A stretch of 64,000 nucleotides of DNA from Flagellimonas sp947499585 (GTDB lineage Bacteria; Bacteroidota; Bacteroidia; Flavobacteriales; Flavobacteriaceae), in contig NZ_CP138995.1 in assembly GCF_044596045.1 (NCBI RefSeq), forward strand, positions 434,001 to 498,000. Reading direction: 5' to 3'. Position 1 is the stretch's first letter, and each line of letters begins with the position of its first letter. Positions 8,025 to 16,349 of this stretch are shown here, one piece after another. Position numbers and translations under genes: made by a program. A model generated the notes under the pieces. It ran no database searches. It worked only from the letters and a program-made list of their open reading frames with translations, and was not told the DNA's origin.

Positions 8025-8699
8025 ATGAATCACTCACCACTTATCCAAAAAACCATCTCTTTTGTAAAAGAAACACTTAAAAATGCTGAGGGAGGTCATG
8101 ATTGGTTTCATATTGAACGTGTCTTTAATACTACAAAATTTATATCGGAACATGAAAAAGTAGATGTTTTGGTCGTGCAGCTGGCAGCTCTTTTACATGA
8201 TATTGCGGACCCTAAATTCTACAATGGTGATGAGAGCGTGGGACCAAAAATGGCAATGGATTTTTTAAACACCCAAGAAGTTAATGAAGGGACGATTGAT
8301 CATGTAATAAACATCATCAAACACATGTCTTTTAAAAACAGTTTAGAAAAAAACCAAAAGGTATTTTCTTCTACAGAATTAAAAGTAGTACAGGATGCTG
8401 ACCGACTAGATGCCATTGGAGCCATTGGTATTGCCCGTGCCTTTAATTATGGCGGATTTAAAAACCGGGAACTTTACAATCCAGAAATTTCCCCAAAACT
8501 AAACATGACCAAAGAGGAATACAAAAAATCCAATACTCCAACTATCAATCATTTTTACGAAAAGTTATTGTTGCTCAAGGATAAAATGAATACCCCTACA
8601 GGAAAAAGGTTAGCAGCAGAAAGACATCAATACATGTTGGGGTTTTTGAACCAGTTTTACTCAGAATGGAATCCTCAAAGTTTAAAAACAAATAGTTAA
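8025..8699 (+). CDS. HD-domain phosphohydrolase
   Basis: 224 residues, YedJ-like HD hydrolase. Metal ligands are visible: His25 in GGHDWFHIERV, His58-Asp59 in LLHDIAD, and Asp in VVQDADRLDAIGAIG. Such enzymes cleave phosphate from nucleotides or related small molecules; the substrate is unknown. TAA of plsC and ATG of this gene are adjacent (TAAATG), indicating coupling. No signal peptide. Confidence 0.87.
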   Translation: MNHSPLIQKTISFVKETLKNAEGGHDWFHIERVFNTTKFISEHEKVDVLVVQLAALLHDIADPKFYNGDESVGPKMAMDFLNTQEVNEGTIDHVINIIKHMSFKNSLEKNQKVFSSTELKVVQDADRLDAIGAIGIARAFNYGGFKNRELYNPEISPKLNMTKEEYKKSNTPTINHFYEKLLLLKDKMNTPTGKRLAAERHQYMLGFLNQFYSEWNPQSLKTNS

Positions 8700-8717
8700 T
8701 TCAACTTAATATTGCAT

Positions 8718-10166
8718 TTACTTTTTCTCTGACAGACCACGTGTAAGCCAACCTCTCTTATTTGCTGTAGCAATAGCATAAGGTGTAATCCAAAATAGTC
8801 CAAAGGTGTATAAAATACTATATGAGTAAGCCCAGAAGGATTCTGATAACTCATATCGTTTTGCATAGAATATCACTGGAAAGGTGGATAAAACAAGAAT
8901 GCTAAAAAGTGTTGAACTCACAAACAGCAAAGGATGGGTTATAATAAAAAATAGCATAAACAACAAAAATGGGTAGCTCATAACAATTTTTGAGGACTGA
9001 CTTAAAAATAAAAGTCTTGTGCCTGTCTTGGATTCCTGTCTAAAATTCTTGAAGACATATTTGGACATTTCTATGTTCTCACGGACATTACTTCTGCCCC
9101 ATCTGATGAACATCTTGTATAAGCTACGATATTTTTCAGGCACATTGGTGTACGCATAGGCATTTCTTTGGAACAATACATGATGCCCTTGCTTCAATAT
9201 CATATTGGTCATTGCGCGATCCTCTCCAATGTCCGAGGGTTGCCCCATAAAAGTTTGATTTATCCATTCTGGAAGACAAGCAAAAACAGCAGAGCTCCGA
9301 TACGCTGCCAAAGCACCTGGAGTACAAAGCACAGAGTTAAGACTACTTTCCGCCGAACGAACGAACTCAAAACTCAATACAAAACTCACATCCAACATTT
9401 TAGGCAGCAGGGCCTTCTCATTATTCAAAACCCGAATATTGCCTGCAACAGCCCCACATTGTTCATTTGTAATGAAAGGACTGACCAAATTTCTTAAAGT
9501 GTCCTTTTTTACAATAGAATCGCTATCTACTGTCACAAAAATCTCTCCCGTTCCCTCGTTAAAACCAAGGTACAAAGCATGGCGTTTTCCCATGTTTTTG
9601 GGTTGTTTATAAATAGTCAAACAATCCCCTAACTTTTTCTTTGCCTCTTGTATCCAGTGCCAAGTATCATCTTGACTACCATCATCAATAGCAAGTAGTT
9701 GTAATTTCTCTTTGGGGAAATCGCTCTCTGCCAAACTCATTAATGTATCCCAAACCTGCTTTCCTTCATTATAGGCTGGCACTATTACAGTGCAGGTAGG
9801 TAGCTCATCATCTTCAACCGATGCAATTGGTTTATATCGAAGATATTGGTATAGCGTATAAAGGAAAAAAACCGCCTTAAACAAAAACAAGCCACCTGCT
9901 ACAATCATAAAGGCCAATCCAAGTTTGGAACTCATACGTTCCAAATTAAACTGGGTAAAATCACTTTGCAAAATATACATTAGGTAAGCAGCTCCGAGCA
10001 TTAATACAAATGTACTTCCCATTACAAAAACGCCCCAGGCATCAGCCGTATCAAAAAACGAACTTATTTTGTTTTTTAAGGTCAAGGCTTTGGGATTATG
10101 AATGATATTTTCAGCGTTATTCTTTAAAGTATTTACTGGATTGGATAAAGCATTTCCCTTTTTCAT
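8718..10166 (-). CDS. Membrane glycosyltransferase family 2 (hyaluronan/chitin-synthase-like)
   Basis: 482 residues. Two membrane helices (about 45-65 and 84-105) precede a GT-2 domain with VIVPAYNEG, DDGSQDDT (161-168), the DxD motif DSD (214-216) and GEDRAMT (314-320). Three or so C-terminal membrane helices follow. This is the layout of processive synthases that polymerise and export polysaccharide. The QxxRW motif that marks processive enzymes reads MFIRW here (352-356), with Met in place of Gln. No other polysaccharide genes are adjacent, so the product is unknown. Confidence 0.87.
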   Translation of the reverse strand: MKKGNALSNPVNTLKNNAENIIHNPKALTLKNKISSFFDTADAWGVFVMGSTFVLMLGAAYLMYILQSDFTQFNLERMSSKLGLAFMIVAGGLFLFKAVFFLYTLYQYLRYKPIASVEDDELPTCTVIVPAYNEGKQVWDTLMSLAESDFPKEKLQLLAIDDGSQDDTWHWIQEAKKKLGDCLTIYKQPKNMGKRHALYLGFNEGTGEIFVTVDSDSIVKKDTLRNLVSPFITNEQCGAVAGNIRVLNNEKALLPKMLDVSFVLSFEFVRSAESSLNSVLCTPGALAAYRSSAVFACLPEWINQTFMGQPSDIGEDRAMTNMILKQGHHVLFQRNAYAYTNVPEKYRSLYKMFIRWGRSNVRENIEMSKYVFKNFRQESKTGTRLLFLSQSSKIVMSYPFLLFMLFFIITHPLLFVSSTLFSILVLSTFPVIFYAKRYELSESFWAYSYSILYTFGLFWITPYAIATANKRGWLTRGLSEKK

Positions 10167-10411
10167 TATTGTGAGATAAATAGTGTCTTAGGGTTATACG
10201 TTCTCAATATTATTTTAGATGCATTTTTTTGAAATTTTAACGCAAGATTTTTAGTAAGTGCAAAATCCCTCAAAGGTTGAAAGAGTAGAGAGGTAAAACT
10301 CATACTATAACTTTTTGGAACAATTCTGTAAAATCTAATGAACAAAACCGTCAAGTCAAGAAGTAATTACTGCTTTTTTGTATCTTCAAGCCTACAACTA
10401 ATCCAAGTAAA
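10167..10411. other. 245-bp intergenic region, no gene seen
   Basis: This lies between the divergent glycosyltransferase and oxidoreductase genes. TATCTTCA at 10381-10388 is a weak -7 candidate for the downstream gene. No hairpin, RNA gene or convincing coding sequence was found; the short minus-strand open frame here has no recognisable composition. Confidence 0.5.
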
Positions 10412-11836
10412 ATGCAAAGAAGAAAGTTCCTTAAAAATGCGGCTGCAGCTTCGGCCGCATTTTCAATTGTTCCAAGTCATGTTTTAGGAAAAACCCATGT
10501 ACCCCCTAGTGATACCCTTTACGTATCTGCCTTTGGTGTTGGCGGAAGAGGCAGTGGTGTTATACAGGGCCTTGCGGCCACGGGCCATGTAAAATTTGTG
10601 TCGTTCTGTGATGTAGATGACAGACGCGCACAACAGACCTACGAGCTTTTTCCAGATGTAAAACGATTTAAGGACTTTAGAAAAGTTTATGACAAACATT
10701 TAAAAGATATAGATGCAGTGATGGTTGCTACCCCAGATCATACTCATGCCACTATTGCACTTCCTTTTATGCGTGAAAAGAAACATGCATATGTTGAAAA
10801 ACCGTTGACACACAATATTCATGAAGCCAGGTTAATGACCAAAGTTGCTGCCGAAAATGGTATTGTTACACAAATGGGAAATCAAGGAGCATCTAGTGAT
10901 GATAGCCGTATTGCACGTGAATGGGTCGAATCTGGAATTATAGGAAAAATACATACGATTGATTGTTGGACCAATCGCCCTGTATGGCCACAAGGTGTGC
11001 CAATACCTGTTGAAAAGCAAAGAACACCTAAAGAATTGGACTGGGACCTTTGGTTAGGACCAGCAGCAATGCGCGATTACAATGCTGCGTATTTGCCATT
11101 TAAATGGCGTGGCTGGTGGGATTTTGGAACAGGTGCATTAGGCGATATGGGCTGTCATATTATGGAAACGCCATTTAGTGTGTTGAATTTAGGTTATCCT
11201 AAAGAAGCGGAAGCTAGTTGTACTTCTGTTTGGGTTGGCGATTTTGTAGAAGCTGATTATAGCCCTTCATGTCCGCCTTCTTCTAAAATACACTTGAAAT
11301 TTGAACATGAACATCATGGTGATATTGCATTGAACTGGTATGATGGTGGATTAAAACCTGACCTTCCAGATGAGTTGAAAGATGACGAGACCATTGGCGA
11401 TGGTGGTGGTGGAACGGTTATGTATGGTGATAAGGGAACTTTGGTATGCGATACGTATTCTAGAAATGCCCGTTTGTTACCATCAGAAATGATGAGTCTA
11501 TACAAATCTCCTCAAGCCAAGTACCCAAGAGTGCCTGGTAGTATGGATGGTCATATTGCCAATTTTGTTGATGGTTGTATGAATGGAGCTGCTACCTCTT
11601 CAGATTTTGCAAAATCAGGACCATTGACGGAAACCGTTCTTATGGGTAATCTAGCTGTAAAAGCTTATCAATACAAAGTCCTACAGGAAGGGAAAAAAGT
11701 TGGCGACTGGGCTCCTTATGACTACCCTGGAAGAAGAAAGTTGTTATGGGATGGGGAAAATATGAAAATCACCAATTACGATAAAGCCAACGAATGGGTC
11801 TCTAGAGAGTACCGCAAAGGCTGGGAACTTACTTGA
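10412..11836 (+). CDS. Gfo/Idh/MocA family oxidoreductase with Tat signal
   Basis: 474 residues. The N-terminus is a twin-arginine signal (RRKFLK at 3-8, hydrophobic stretch, then a likely cleavage near residue 27), so the folded enzyme is exported with its cofactor. The NAD(P)-binding Rossmann motif is GVGGRGSG (42-49) and the conserved EKP is at 129-131. The C-terminal substrate domain resembles sugar dehydrogenases and glycosidases of this family in Bacteroidota. It probably acts on a sugar or sugar acid in the periplasm. It stands alone, with no carbohydrate-utilisation locus adjacent. Confidence 0.9.
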   Translation: MQRRKFLKNAAAASAAFSIVPSHVLGKTHVPPSDTLYVSAFGVGGRGSGVIQGLAATGHVKFVSFCDVDDRRAQQTYELFPDVKRFKDFRKVYDKHLKDIDAVMVATPDHTHATIALPFMREKKHAYVEKPLTHNIHEARLMTKVAAENGIVTQMGNQGASSDDSRIAREWVESGIIGKIHTIDCWTNRPVWPQGVPIPVEKQRTPKELDWDLWLGPAAMRDYNAAYLPFKWRGWWDFGTGALGDMGCHIMETPFSVLNLGYPKEAEASCTSVWVGDFVEADYSPSCPPSSKIHLKFEHEHHGDIALNWYDGGLKPDLPDELKDDETIGDGGGGTVMYGDKGTLVCDTYSRNARLLPSEMMSLYKSPQAKYPRVPGSMDGHIANFVDGCMNGAATSSDFAKSGPLTETVLMGNLAVKAYQYKVLQEGKKVGDWAPYDYPGRRKLLWDGENMKITNYDKANEWVSREYRKGWELT

Positions 11837-11877
11837 CCCACTTTTCCTTTACAAATAGATTGTGAAGTTTAGGGTAA

Positions 11878-12855
11878 TCAATCCTCAGTAAATAATTTAG
11901 GATTGGTCACCCTAATTCCATTTGGATTTTCAAGAAAATAGTCTGCTATGGTTTTATACAATTGTAGATGCTCTTCAACCCCGTTCCAATTCCAATATTT
12001 ATTGATTTCATCTTCTGTAGTATGGATGGGGCCAAATGGCAATGGTTTGGCAAAAGAACCATCTTTTAAACGATCACCTACCCAAATGCTCACCGCGGGA
12101 ATTCCATTGCTTAGGAATGATGCTGTATCAAAATTCTTGTTTAGACCATCTACCCAATTGGGACTATTGTAATGCCATCCTGAAGGTCTTAAAATTGACT
12201 CGACCTTATCAATGAAGTCAATTCCCTGTCTTGGCAGAATAAAATAGTCTGTTCGAATACCAGAAACGTTCAATCCATCAATATTTAGGCAAATAATAAT
12301 CTCATTACTGGGGAGCAAAGGGTTGTTCACATAATATTTGCTGCCATGTCTCCCAAATTCTTCTGCTGCGGTTGCAACAAATACGATATTATGTCTTGGA
12401 GTTTTTTCATTAGCAAAAGTTCTGGCCAATTCAATTAGTGCTGAAACTCCCACGGCATTATCCCTAGCGCCATTATAAATGGAATCCTGTTGACCAGGTT
12501 CTTTTCTGATACCATAGGCATCATAGTGGGCGGTAAAAACAATGGACTTATCGCTTGGTTCTGCCGCATCTAAATATCCAATTATATTAGTCTCCAATCC
12601 TATTGATTCTGGAACAGAAAATTTTTGATAAAACGAATTTCCATTATGCGGTTTAAGGCCATTGTTTTTAAACTGTTTTGCTATATATGCAGCGGCGAGT
12701 TCAATTCCTTTACTTCCTTGGCCCCTTCCTTCCAATTCATCAGAAGAAAGATATGCTGTATGCGATTTTATTCTTTCCTTTAGCTGAGCTTGCATTGAAA
12801 GAGTCAACATAATAAGCGTTAATCCCAGTATTTTGGTTTGAGTTTGTTGCTTCAT
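11878..12855 (-). CDS. M28 family zinc metallopeptidase (aminopeptidase)
   Basis: 325 residues with a signal peptide (about 1-24, ending MQAQ). The M28 metal site is readable: His110-x-Asp112 (TAHYDAYG), Asp132 (GARDNAVG), catalytic Glu165-Glu166 (ATAAEEFG), Asp193 (NIDGLN) and a C-terminal His in GPIHTTEDE. It would release N-terminal amino acids from peptides in the periplasm or outside the cell. It is divergent from the next gene. Confidence 0.9.
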   Translation of the reverse strand: MKQQTQTKILGLTLIMLTLSMQAQLKERIKSHTAYLSSDELEGRGQGSKGIELAAAYIAKQFKNNGLKPHNGNSFYQKFSVPESIGLETNIIGYLDAAEPSDKSIVFTAHYDAYGIRKEPGQQDSIYNGARDNAVGVSALIELARTFANEKTPRHNIVFVATAAEEFGRHGSKYYVNNPLLPSNEIIICLNIDGLNVSGIRTDYFILPRQGIDFIDKVESILRPSGWHYNSPNWVDGLNKNFDTASFLSNGIPAVSIWVGDRLKDGSFAKPLPFGPIHTTEDEINKYWNWNGVEEHLQLYKTIADYFLENPNGIRVTNPKLFTED

Positions 12856-12902
12856 TTTTAAGCGATGTATTTATCTTGAAGAACCAAAAAATTTGTATTG
12901 GT

Positions 12903-12910
12903 TACATTTG
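12903..12910 (+). promoter_or_regulatory. -7 element (TACATTTG) that decides the downstream start
   Basis: TACATTTG is an exact TAnnTTTG match. It lies inside the longest possible frame (TTG at 12898), so transcription would begin near 12917 and the ATG at 12928 is the likely start. Confidence 0.5.
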
Positions 12911-12927
12911 ATCGTGATTTTTTATCT

Positions 12928-13263
12928 ATGAAAAACTTAAACAACCTGCGCATGAACGTAGTCCAAACCTCAGAAAATGGTGTGGTCAATGAGGAAACGA
13001 TATTTAATTTTAGACAATCGGGAAATATGGTTGAAGCTAATTATTCTGGCGGGCAGATCGCTCAAGGATTTCTGGTGGGCAAAATTCAAGGAGACATTTT
13101 ACAGTTTAGCTATTGCCAGTTACAAACAGATGGTGAATTGGACAATGGTATTTCCAAATCTGAAATAAGTGTAAAAACCAATGGCAAAATTAGGTTAACG
13201 GAACATTTTGAATGGGCCTCTAGAGAAGGTCAATCTGGAGTAAACATTTTTGAAGAGTTCTAA
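12928..13263 (+). CDS. Conserved hypothetical protein (often mislabelled N-acetylglutamate synthase)
   Basis: 111 residues from ATG 12928. It belongs to a small cytoplasmic family with a repeating beta pattern (ETIFNFRQSGNMVEANYSGG, then a GKIRLTEHFEWAS motif). The family often carries the name n-acetylglutamate synthase in databases, but it has no acetyltransferase motif and is too short. It is probably a lipocalin-like or META-like small beta-barrel; function unknown. The start was chosen because a promoter box lies downstream of the alternative TTG. Confidence 0.7.
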   Translation: MKNLNNLRMNVVQTSENGVVNEETIFNFRQSGNMVEANYSGGQIAQGFLVGKIQGDILQFSYCQLQTDGELDNGISKSEISVKTNGKIRLTEHFEWASREGQSGVNIFEEF

Positions 13264-13292
13264 CTTCTTTAAACCAACCGTGGTCATAATAC

Positions 13293-13667
13293 TTATGTAC
13301 AGTCGTTACACGTACCGGATATCAATCCATTAAAATTTTCCAATACATACCCTTCAGGCAAACTGATGGACGCTTCTTTTTCAAGACATTCTACTTTTCC
13401 ACATTGGATACATCTAAAATGGAAGTGGTTATGGTTGTGTTTTTTTTGGGTACAGTTAAGACAAAAGGCAAAGTACTGCTTGCCATCGTCCCCTATTATT
13501 TTGTGCACAATACCATCCTCACAAAAGCGGTTCAATACCCTGTAAATGGTTGCCCTGTTCACCTGGGAATCCAGTTTTGACTGAATCATTTCATGGTTCA
13601 TCGCTTGGTTCTCTGCTTTGAGCAGTTCGAGAATTTCTTGTGTGGAGTGGGTTTGTCTTCTTTTCAT
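13293..13667 (-). CDS. Fur family transcriptional repressor (short form)
   Basis: 124 residues, shorter than classical Fur (about 150). A winged-helix domain covers 1-65 (recognition helix near NRATIYRVLNRF). A histidine-rich metal site (KKHNHNHFHF, 76-84) and two CxxC pairs (Cys86/Cys89 and Cys120/Cys123) for structural zinc follow. The metal or redox signal cannot be told from sequence; Zur-, PerR- or Fur-like roles are possible. It is divergent from a TrxR-like flavoenzyme. A 15-bp palindrome 8 bp upstream of its ATG covers its predicted transcription start, which argues for autoregulation. Confidence 0.9.
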   Translation of the reverse strand: MKRRQTHSTQEILELLKAENQAMNHEMIQSKLDSQVNRATIYRVLNRFCEDGIVHKIIGDDGKQYFAFCLNCTQKKHNHNHFHFRCIQCGKVECLEKEASISLPEGYVLENFNGLISGTCNDCT

Positions 13668-13674
13668 TTTTTAA

Positions 13675-13689
13675 TGCGACATTGTTGCA
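13675..13689. promoter_or_regulatory. 7-1-7 palindromic operator, probable Fur-family box
   Basis: TGCGACA-T-TGTTGCA is a 7-1-7 palindrome with one mismatched pair, and the symmetry continues outside it as TTA at 13671-13673 against TAA at 13691-13693. Fur-family sites are commonly 7-1-7 repeats. It overlaps the TTG -33 element of the rightward promoter and the predicted start site of the leftward promoter, so one bound dimer could repress both genes. Confidence 0.65.
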
Positions 13690-13719
13690 ATAATATAAAT
13701 TCTCTTTATCTTCGCCAAA
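13685..13719. promoter_or_regulatory. Overlapping divergent promoters of the fur-like and flavoenzyme genes
   Basis: Rightward: TTG at 13685-13687, 19 bp, TATCTTCG at 13707-13714. Leftward (minus strand): TTTG at 13719-13716, 20 bp, TATTATTG at 13695-13688. Each -7 box is one or two bases from TAnnTTTG and both spacings suit flavobacterial promoters. The two promoters interlock, so a regulator here affects both directions. Confidence 0.5.
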
Positions 13720-13755
13720 TATTTTGGAATACAATTTTTAGTCAAAACAATCATC

Positions 13756-14673
13756 ATGAAAGATACAAACCAATTTGAAATCATAATTATTGGAGGAAGT
13801 TATGCGGGACTATCTGCTGCATTGGCCCTGGGAAGATCCCTGCGAAAGGTTCTCGTCATTGATAGCGGAAAACCATGCAATCGCCAAACACCACATTCGC
13901 ATAACTTTCTTACCCAAGACGGAAAAACTCCCAAAGAAATAGCCACTGTTGGCCGCGAGCAAATTGCAAACTATAAAACCGTTGAGCTTTATCAAGGCCT
14001 AGCCGTGGAAGGTGTTAAAACCGCCCATGGATTCGCAATTACTACCCATGAAAACAAAACTTTTGTCGCAAAAAAGTTGATTTTTGCCACTGGGGTCAGG
14101 GACATTATGCCAGATATTGATGGATTCGCTGAATGTTGGGGCATTTCCGTCATTCACTGTCCTTACTGTCATGGTTATGAAGTACGAAATGAAAAAACCG
14201 CAATTCTTGGAAATGGGGATTATGGTTTTGAGTTTTCACAACTGATCCACAATTGGACAAAAAGTCTGACCTTGTTTACCAATGGCAAATCCACATTGAC
14301 CAATGAGCAAACCAGCTTATTGCAAAAAAGGGACATTGAAATTTACGAGGGAGAAATAGACCGATTTGAACATCTAAACGGTAGACTGGAACATATTGTA
14401 TTTAAAGATGAATGTGAAATGAGCTTAAAAGCCATTTACGCCCGGGTACCGTTCGTTCAAAATTCGGATATTCCAACAAAACTGGGGTGCGAGCTCACGG
14501 ACGATGGGCTACTACAAATTGATTCTTTTCAAAGGACCTCTGTTGATGGTATTTATGCTTGCGGGGACAGCACTATTTGGATGCGATCTGTTGCCAATGC
14601 CGTTGCCACCGGTGCAAACGCCGGGGCCTTCTTGAACAAGGATCTTATAAAAGAAGCGTTTTACCAGAATTGA
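13756..14673 (+). CDS. FAD-dependent NAD(P) oxidoreductase, thioredoxin-reductase-like with CPYC active site
   Basis: 305 residues. FAD-binding motif IIGGSYAGLSAA (11-22), NAD(P)-binding motif LGNGDYGFE (151-159), ATGVRD (111-116) and the C-terminal FAD motif ACGDST are present. The redox pair is Cys135/Cys138 in HCPYCHGYE rather than the CATC of true thioredoxin reductases. This CPYCHGY/W form is shared with dithiol oxidases such as GliT, HlmI and DepH, and with many uncharacterised bacterial enzymes. Divergence from a Fur-family repressor points to metal or redox-stress control. Substrate unknown. Confidence 0.87.
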   Translation: MKDTNQFEIIIIGGSYAGLSAALALGRSLRKVLVIDSGKPCNRQTPHSHNFLTQDGKTPKEIATVGREQIANYKTVELYQGLAVEGVKTAHGFAITTHENKTFVAKKLIFATGVRDIMPDIDGFAECWGISVIHCPYCHGYEVRNEKTAILGNGDYGFEFSQLIHNWTKSLTLFTNGKSTLTNEQTSLLQKRDIEIYEGEIDRFEHLNGRLEHIVFKDECEMSLKAIYARVPFVQNSDIPTKLGCELTDDGLLQIDSFQRTSVDGIYACGDSTIWMRSVANAVATGANAGAFLNKDLIKEAFYQN

Positions 14674-14674
14674 T

Positions 14675-15928
14675 CTAGATTCCTGGTAATTTCTTCTTTA
14701 AATGTTTTCTCACCAATTCATTTTTGGTTAGCTCAATCGCCTTTTTAAGAGCGGCTTCATACTCATCCTGATTGTCAGCTTCCATCAAAAGCTCCGCCTT
14801 AATTGCAAAGAAAAGTCCAGAGCTGCTAAAATCTGTTTTCTTCTGCAGTGTTCTTAGTCCTTTGATTCCTTCTGCTGCACCGTGCACTTTGGCATAAGGG
14901 ATAATTTGGTTCAAAGCCAGCATGGGCGAGTATTGTCTCTTTAACTGTATATCGTAGAGTTCCAATATACTTTTCCAATCTGTTTTTTGAAATGTCTTGG
15001 CAACACAATGGTAATATGATCGAGCGGCTTCTAAATGATAATTAGAGGGCAATTTATCCTCTGTTCCGGAACTCTCTAAATGACGAATTCCTATTCTAAC
15101 AAGTTCTTGGTTGTATTTGGATCTATCCTGATGTTCTAAAGTAACTAACTCTCCTTGCTCATTTAAACGGGCATCAAAGCGTGAAGCATGAAAACACATT
15201 AAGGCTATTAAGGCCGTTAAATTAGGGTGTTTACAATATTGGTTCTCTTTTAATAACAGCGCCAAACGTAAGGCTTCATAACAAATGTCCCTTTTAAGAA
15301 CACTAGACCCAGTAGTTGCGGCATACCCTTCCGTAAATAGCAAGTAAATGATCCGAAGGACTTTGAACAATCGAGACTGCAACCCCATTTGTACAGGAAT
15401 CTGTAAAAACTGAACTTCATCTCTAAACTTCTTTTTTGCCCTGGTAAAAGATTTGGCTACAGTTTCTTCCTTTTTTAGTAAGGCCTCTGCTAATTCTTTG
15501 TTACTAAAACCGCCTATGAGCTTAAGACTCAATATAACCTGATATTCCTCAGATAGAGAAGGATGACAGCAGGCAAATATCATTTTTAACTGGCTGTCAG
15601 ATATGGTATCATCCAAAGAAACTTCCCTTTCTGGAGAAACTTCTCCGTTATTGTTCAGATGTTTGTCGTCGAGAAAGTCCATTTTCTTGCCCCGTCGTAG
15701 TACATCTATAAGCGCATTGTTGGCAACACGATACAGCCAAGCTGTTGGATTATCTGGTACTGACTTATATCCCCAAACTTGCATCGCCTTTAAAAAAGTG
15801 TCCTGGGCCACATCCTCAATTTGTTCCAAATGGGAAATCCCAAATTTATTGGTCAATACGGCCACCACCTTTCCATATTCATTTCGGAAAAGATGGTCAA
15901 TGGTGTTGGTCAGGTTGTTCTCAATCAT
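14675..15928 (-). CDS. ECF42-type RNA polymerase sigma factor with C-terminal TPR-like extension
   Basis: 417 residues from ATG 15928. Sigma region 2 (DVAQDTFLKAMQVWGY, NPTAWLYRVANNALID) lies near 28-90 and region 4 (QVILSLKLIGGFSNKELAEAL) near 125-185. A 230-residue helical extension (DUF6596/TPR type) includes FTEGYAA. This long form is the ECF42 group, which sits beside DGPF/YCII genes, as here. The group needs its C-terminal domain and usually has no anti-sigma factor; none is seen. The start upstream at 15973 is rejected because the intervening bases form a perfect intrinsic terminator ending 9 bp before ATG 15928. It is convergent with the flavoenzyme gene, with one base between stops. 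Confidence 0.9.
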   Translation of the reverse strand: MIENNLTNTIDHLFRNEYGKVVAVLTNKFGISHLEQIEDVAQDTFLKAMQVWGYKSVPDNPTAWLYRVANNALIDVLRRGKKMDFLDDKHLNNNGEVSPEREVSLDDTISDSQLKMIFACCHPSLSEEYQVILSLKLIGGFSNKELAEALLKKEETVAKSFTRAKKKFRDEVQFLQIPVQMGLQSRLFKVLRIIYLLFTEGYAATTGSSVLKRDICYEALRLALLLKENQYCKHPNLTALIALMCFHASRFDARLNEQGELVTLEHQDRSKYNQELVRIGIRHLESSGTEDKLPSNYHLEAARSYYHCVAKTFQKTDWKSILELYDIQLKRQYSPMLALNQIIPYAKVHGAAEGIKGLRTLQKKTDFSSSGLFFAIKAELLMEADNQDEYEAALKKAIELTKNELVRKHLKKKLPGI

Positions 15929-15936
15929 AGTTAAAC

Positions 15937-15964
15937 CAAAAAAAAGCCTGATATCCATCAGGCT
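15937..15964 (-). terminator. Intrinsic terminator between the DGPF pair and the ECF42 gene
   Basis: Read on the minus strand: AGCCTGAT, loop GGAT, ATCAGGCT, then a run of T (15944-15937). The 8-bp stem is perfect. It lies 22 bp after the YCII stop and 9 bp before the sigma-factor ATG. It would cut most transcripts from the upstream pair before the sigma gene. Confidence 0.8.
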
Positions 15965-15986
15965 CTCCTTCATTGTTTTTAGGGGG

Positions 15987-16340
15987 TTACTGAATGTTCA
16001 TTGGTACAATTTCCCTTATTTCCAAAATACTGCCATCGAAACCAAAGTGCGGATTCCCTTTTGATATTTCCAAGGCTTCGTTCATATCCTTAGCGGAAAC
16101 AATGGTATAACCTCCAATTACCTCCACGCCTTCTGCAAAGGGTCCATTAGTGACCAAGTCACCCTTTTTATGTACTACCTTGCCTTCTTGGGAAAGCGGA
16201 AGCCCTTCTATAAGCTTGCCCTCTTCTTTTAGCTGTTCTAACCATTTTTTCCAATCCTTGGTTAAACTATCTTTTTCTTCTTGGGATAACTTGTTGTAGT
16301 CACCATACCCGCCCCTGAACAGATATAAAAAATTGCTCAT
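15987..16340 (-). CDS. YCII/DGPF family protein, second copy
   Basis: 117 residues, ferredoxin-like alpha/beta YCII fold. It begins MSNFLYLFRGG and carries the family core TNGPFAEG and GGYTIVSAKDMNEA. It is clearly a tandem duplicate of the gene upstream, with the same length. Such proteins are the standard partners and presumed targets of ECF42 sigma factors. Their biochemical role is unknown, though the YciI fold has a conserved His-Asp site in other members. It is followed by an intrinsic terminator. Confidence 0.88.
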   Translation of the reverse strand: MSNFLYLFRGGYGDYNKLSQEEKDSLTKDWKKWLEQLKEEGKLIEGLPLSQEGKVVHKKGDLVTNGPFAEGVEVIGGYTIVSAKDMNEALEISKGNPHFGFDGSILEIREIVPMNIQ

Positions 16341-16349
16341 GACATTAGT

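Noticed and set aside
10166..10354. 62-codon minus-strand frame upstream of the glycosyltransferase
   Set aside because: No family resemblance and no fitting promoter or spacing; probably chance.
12898..13263. TTG start at 12898 for the small conserved protein
   Set aside because: A TAnnTTTG promoter box lies downstream of it, so the message would not include it.
14675..15973. Longer start for the ECF42 sigma factor at 15973
   Set aside because: The extra 15 codons are the arms and T run of a perfect intrinsic terminator; ATG 15928 is preferred.
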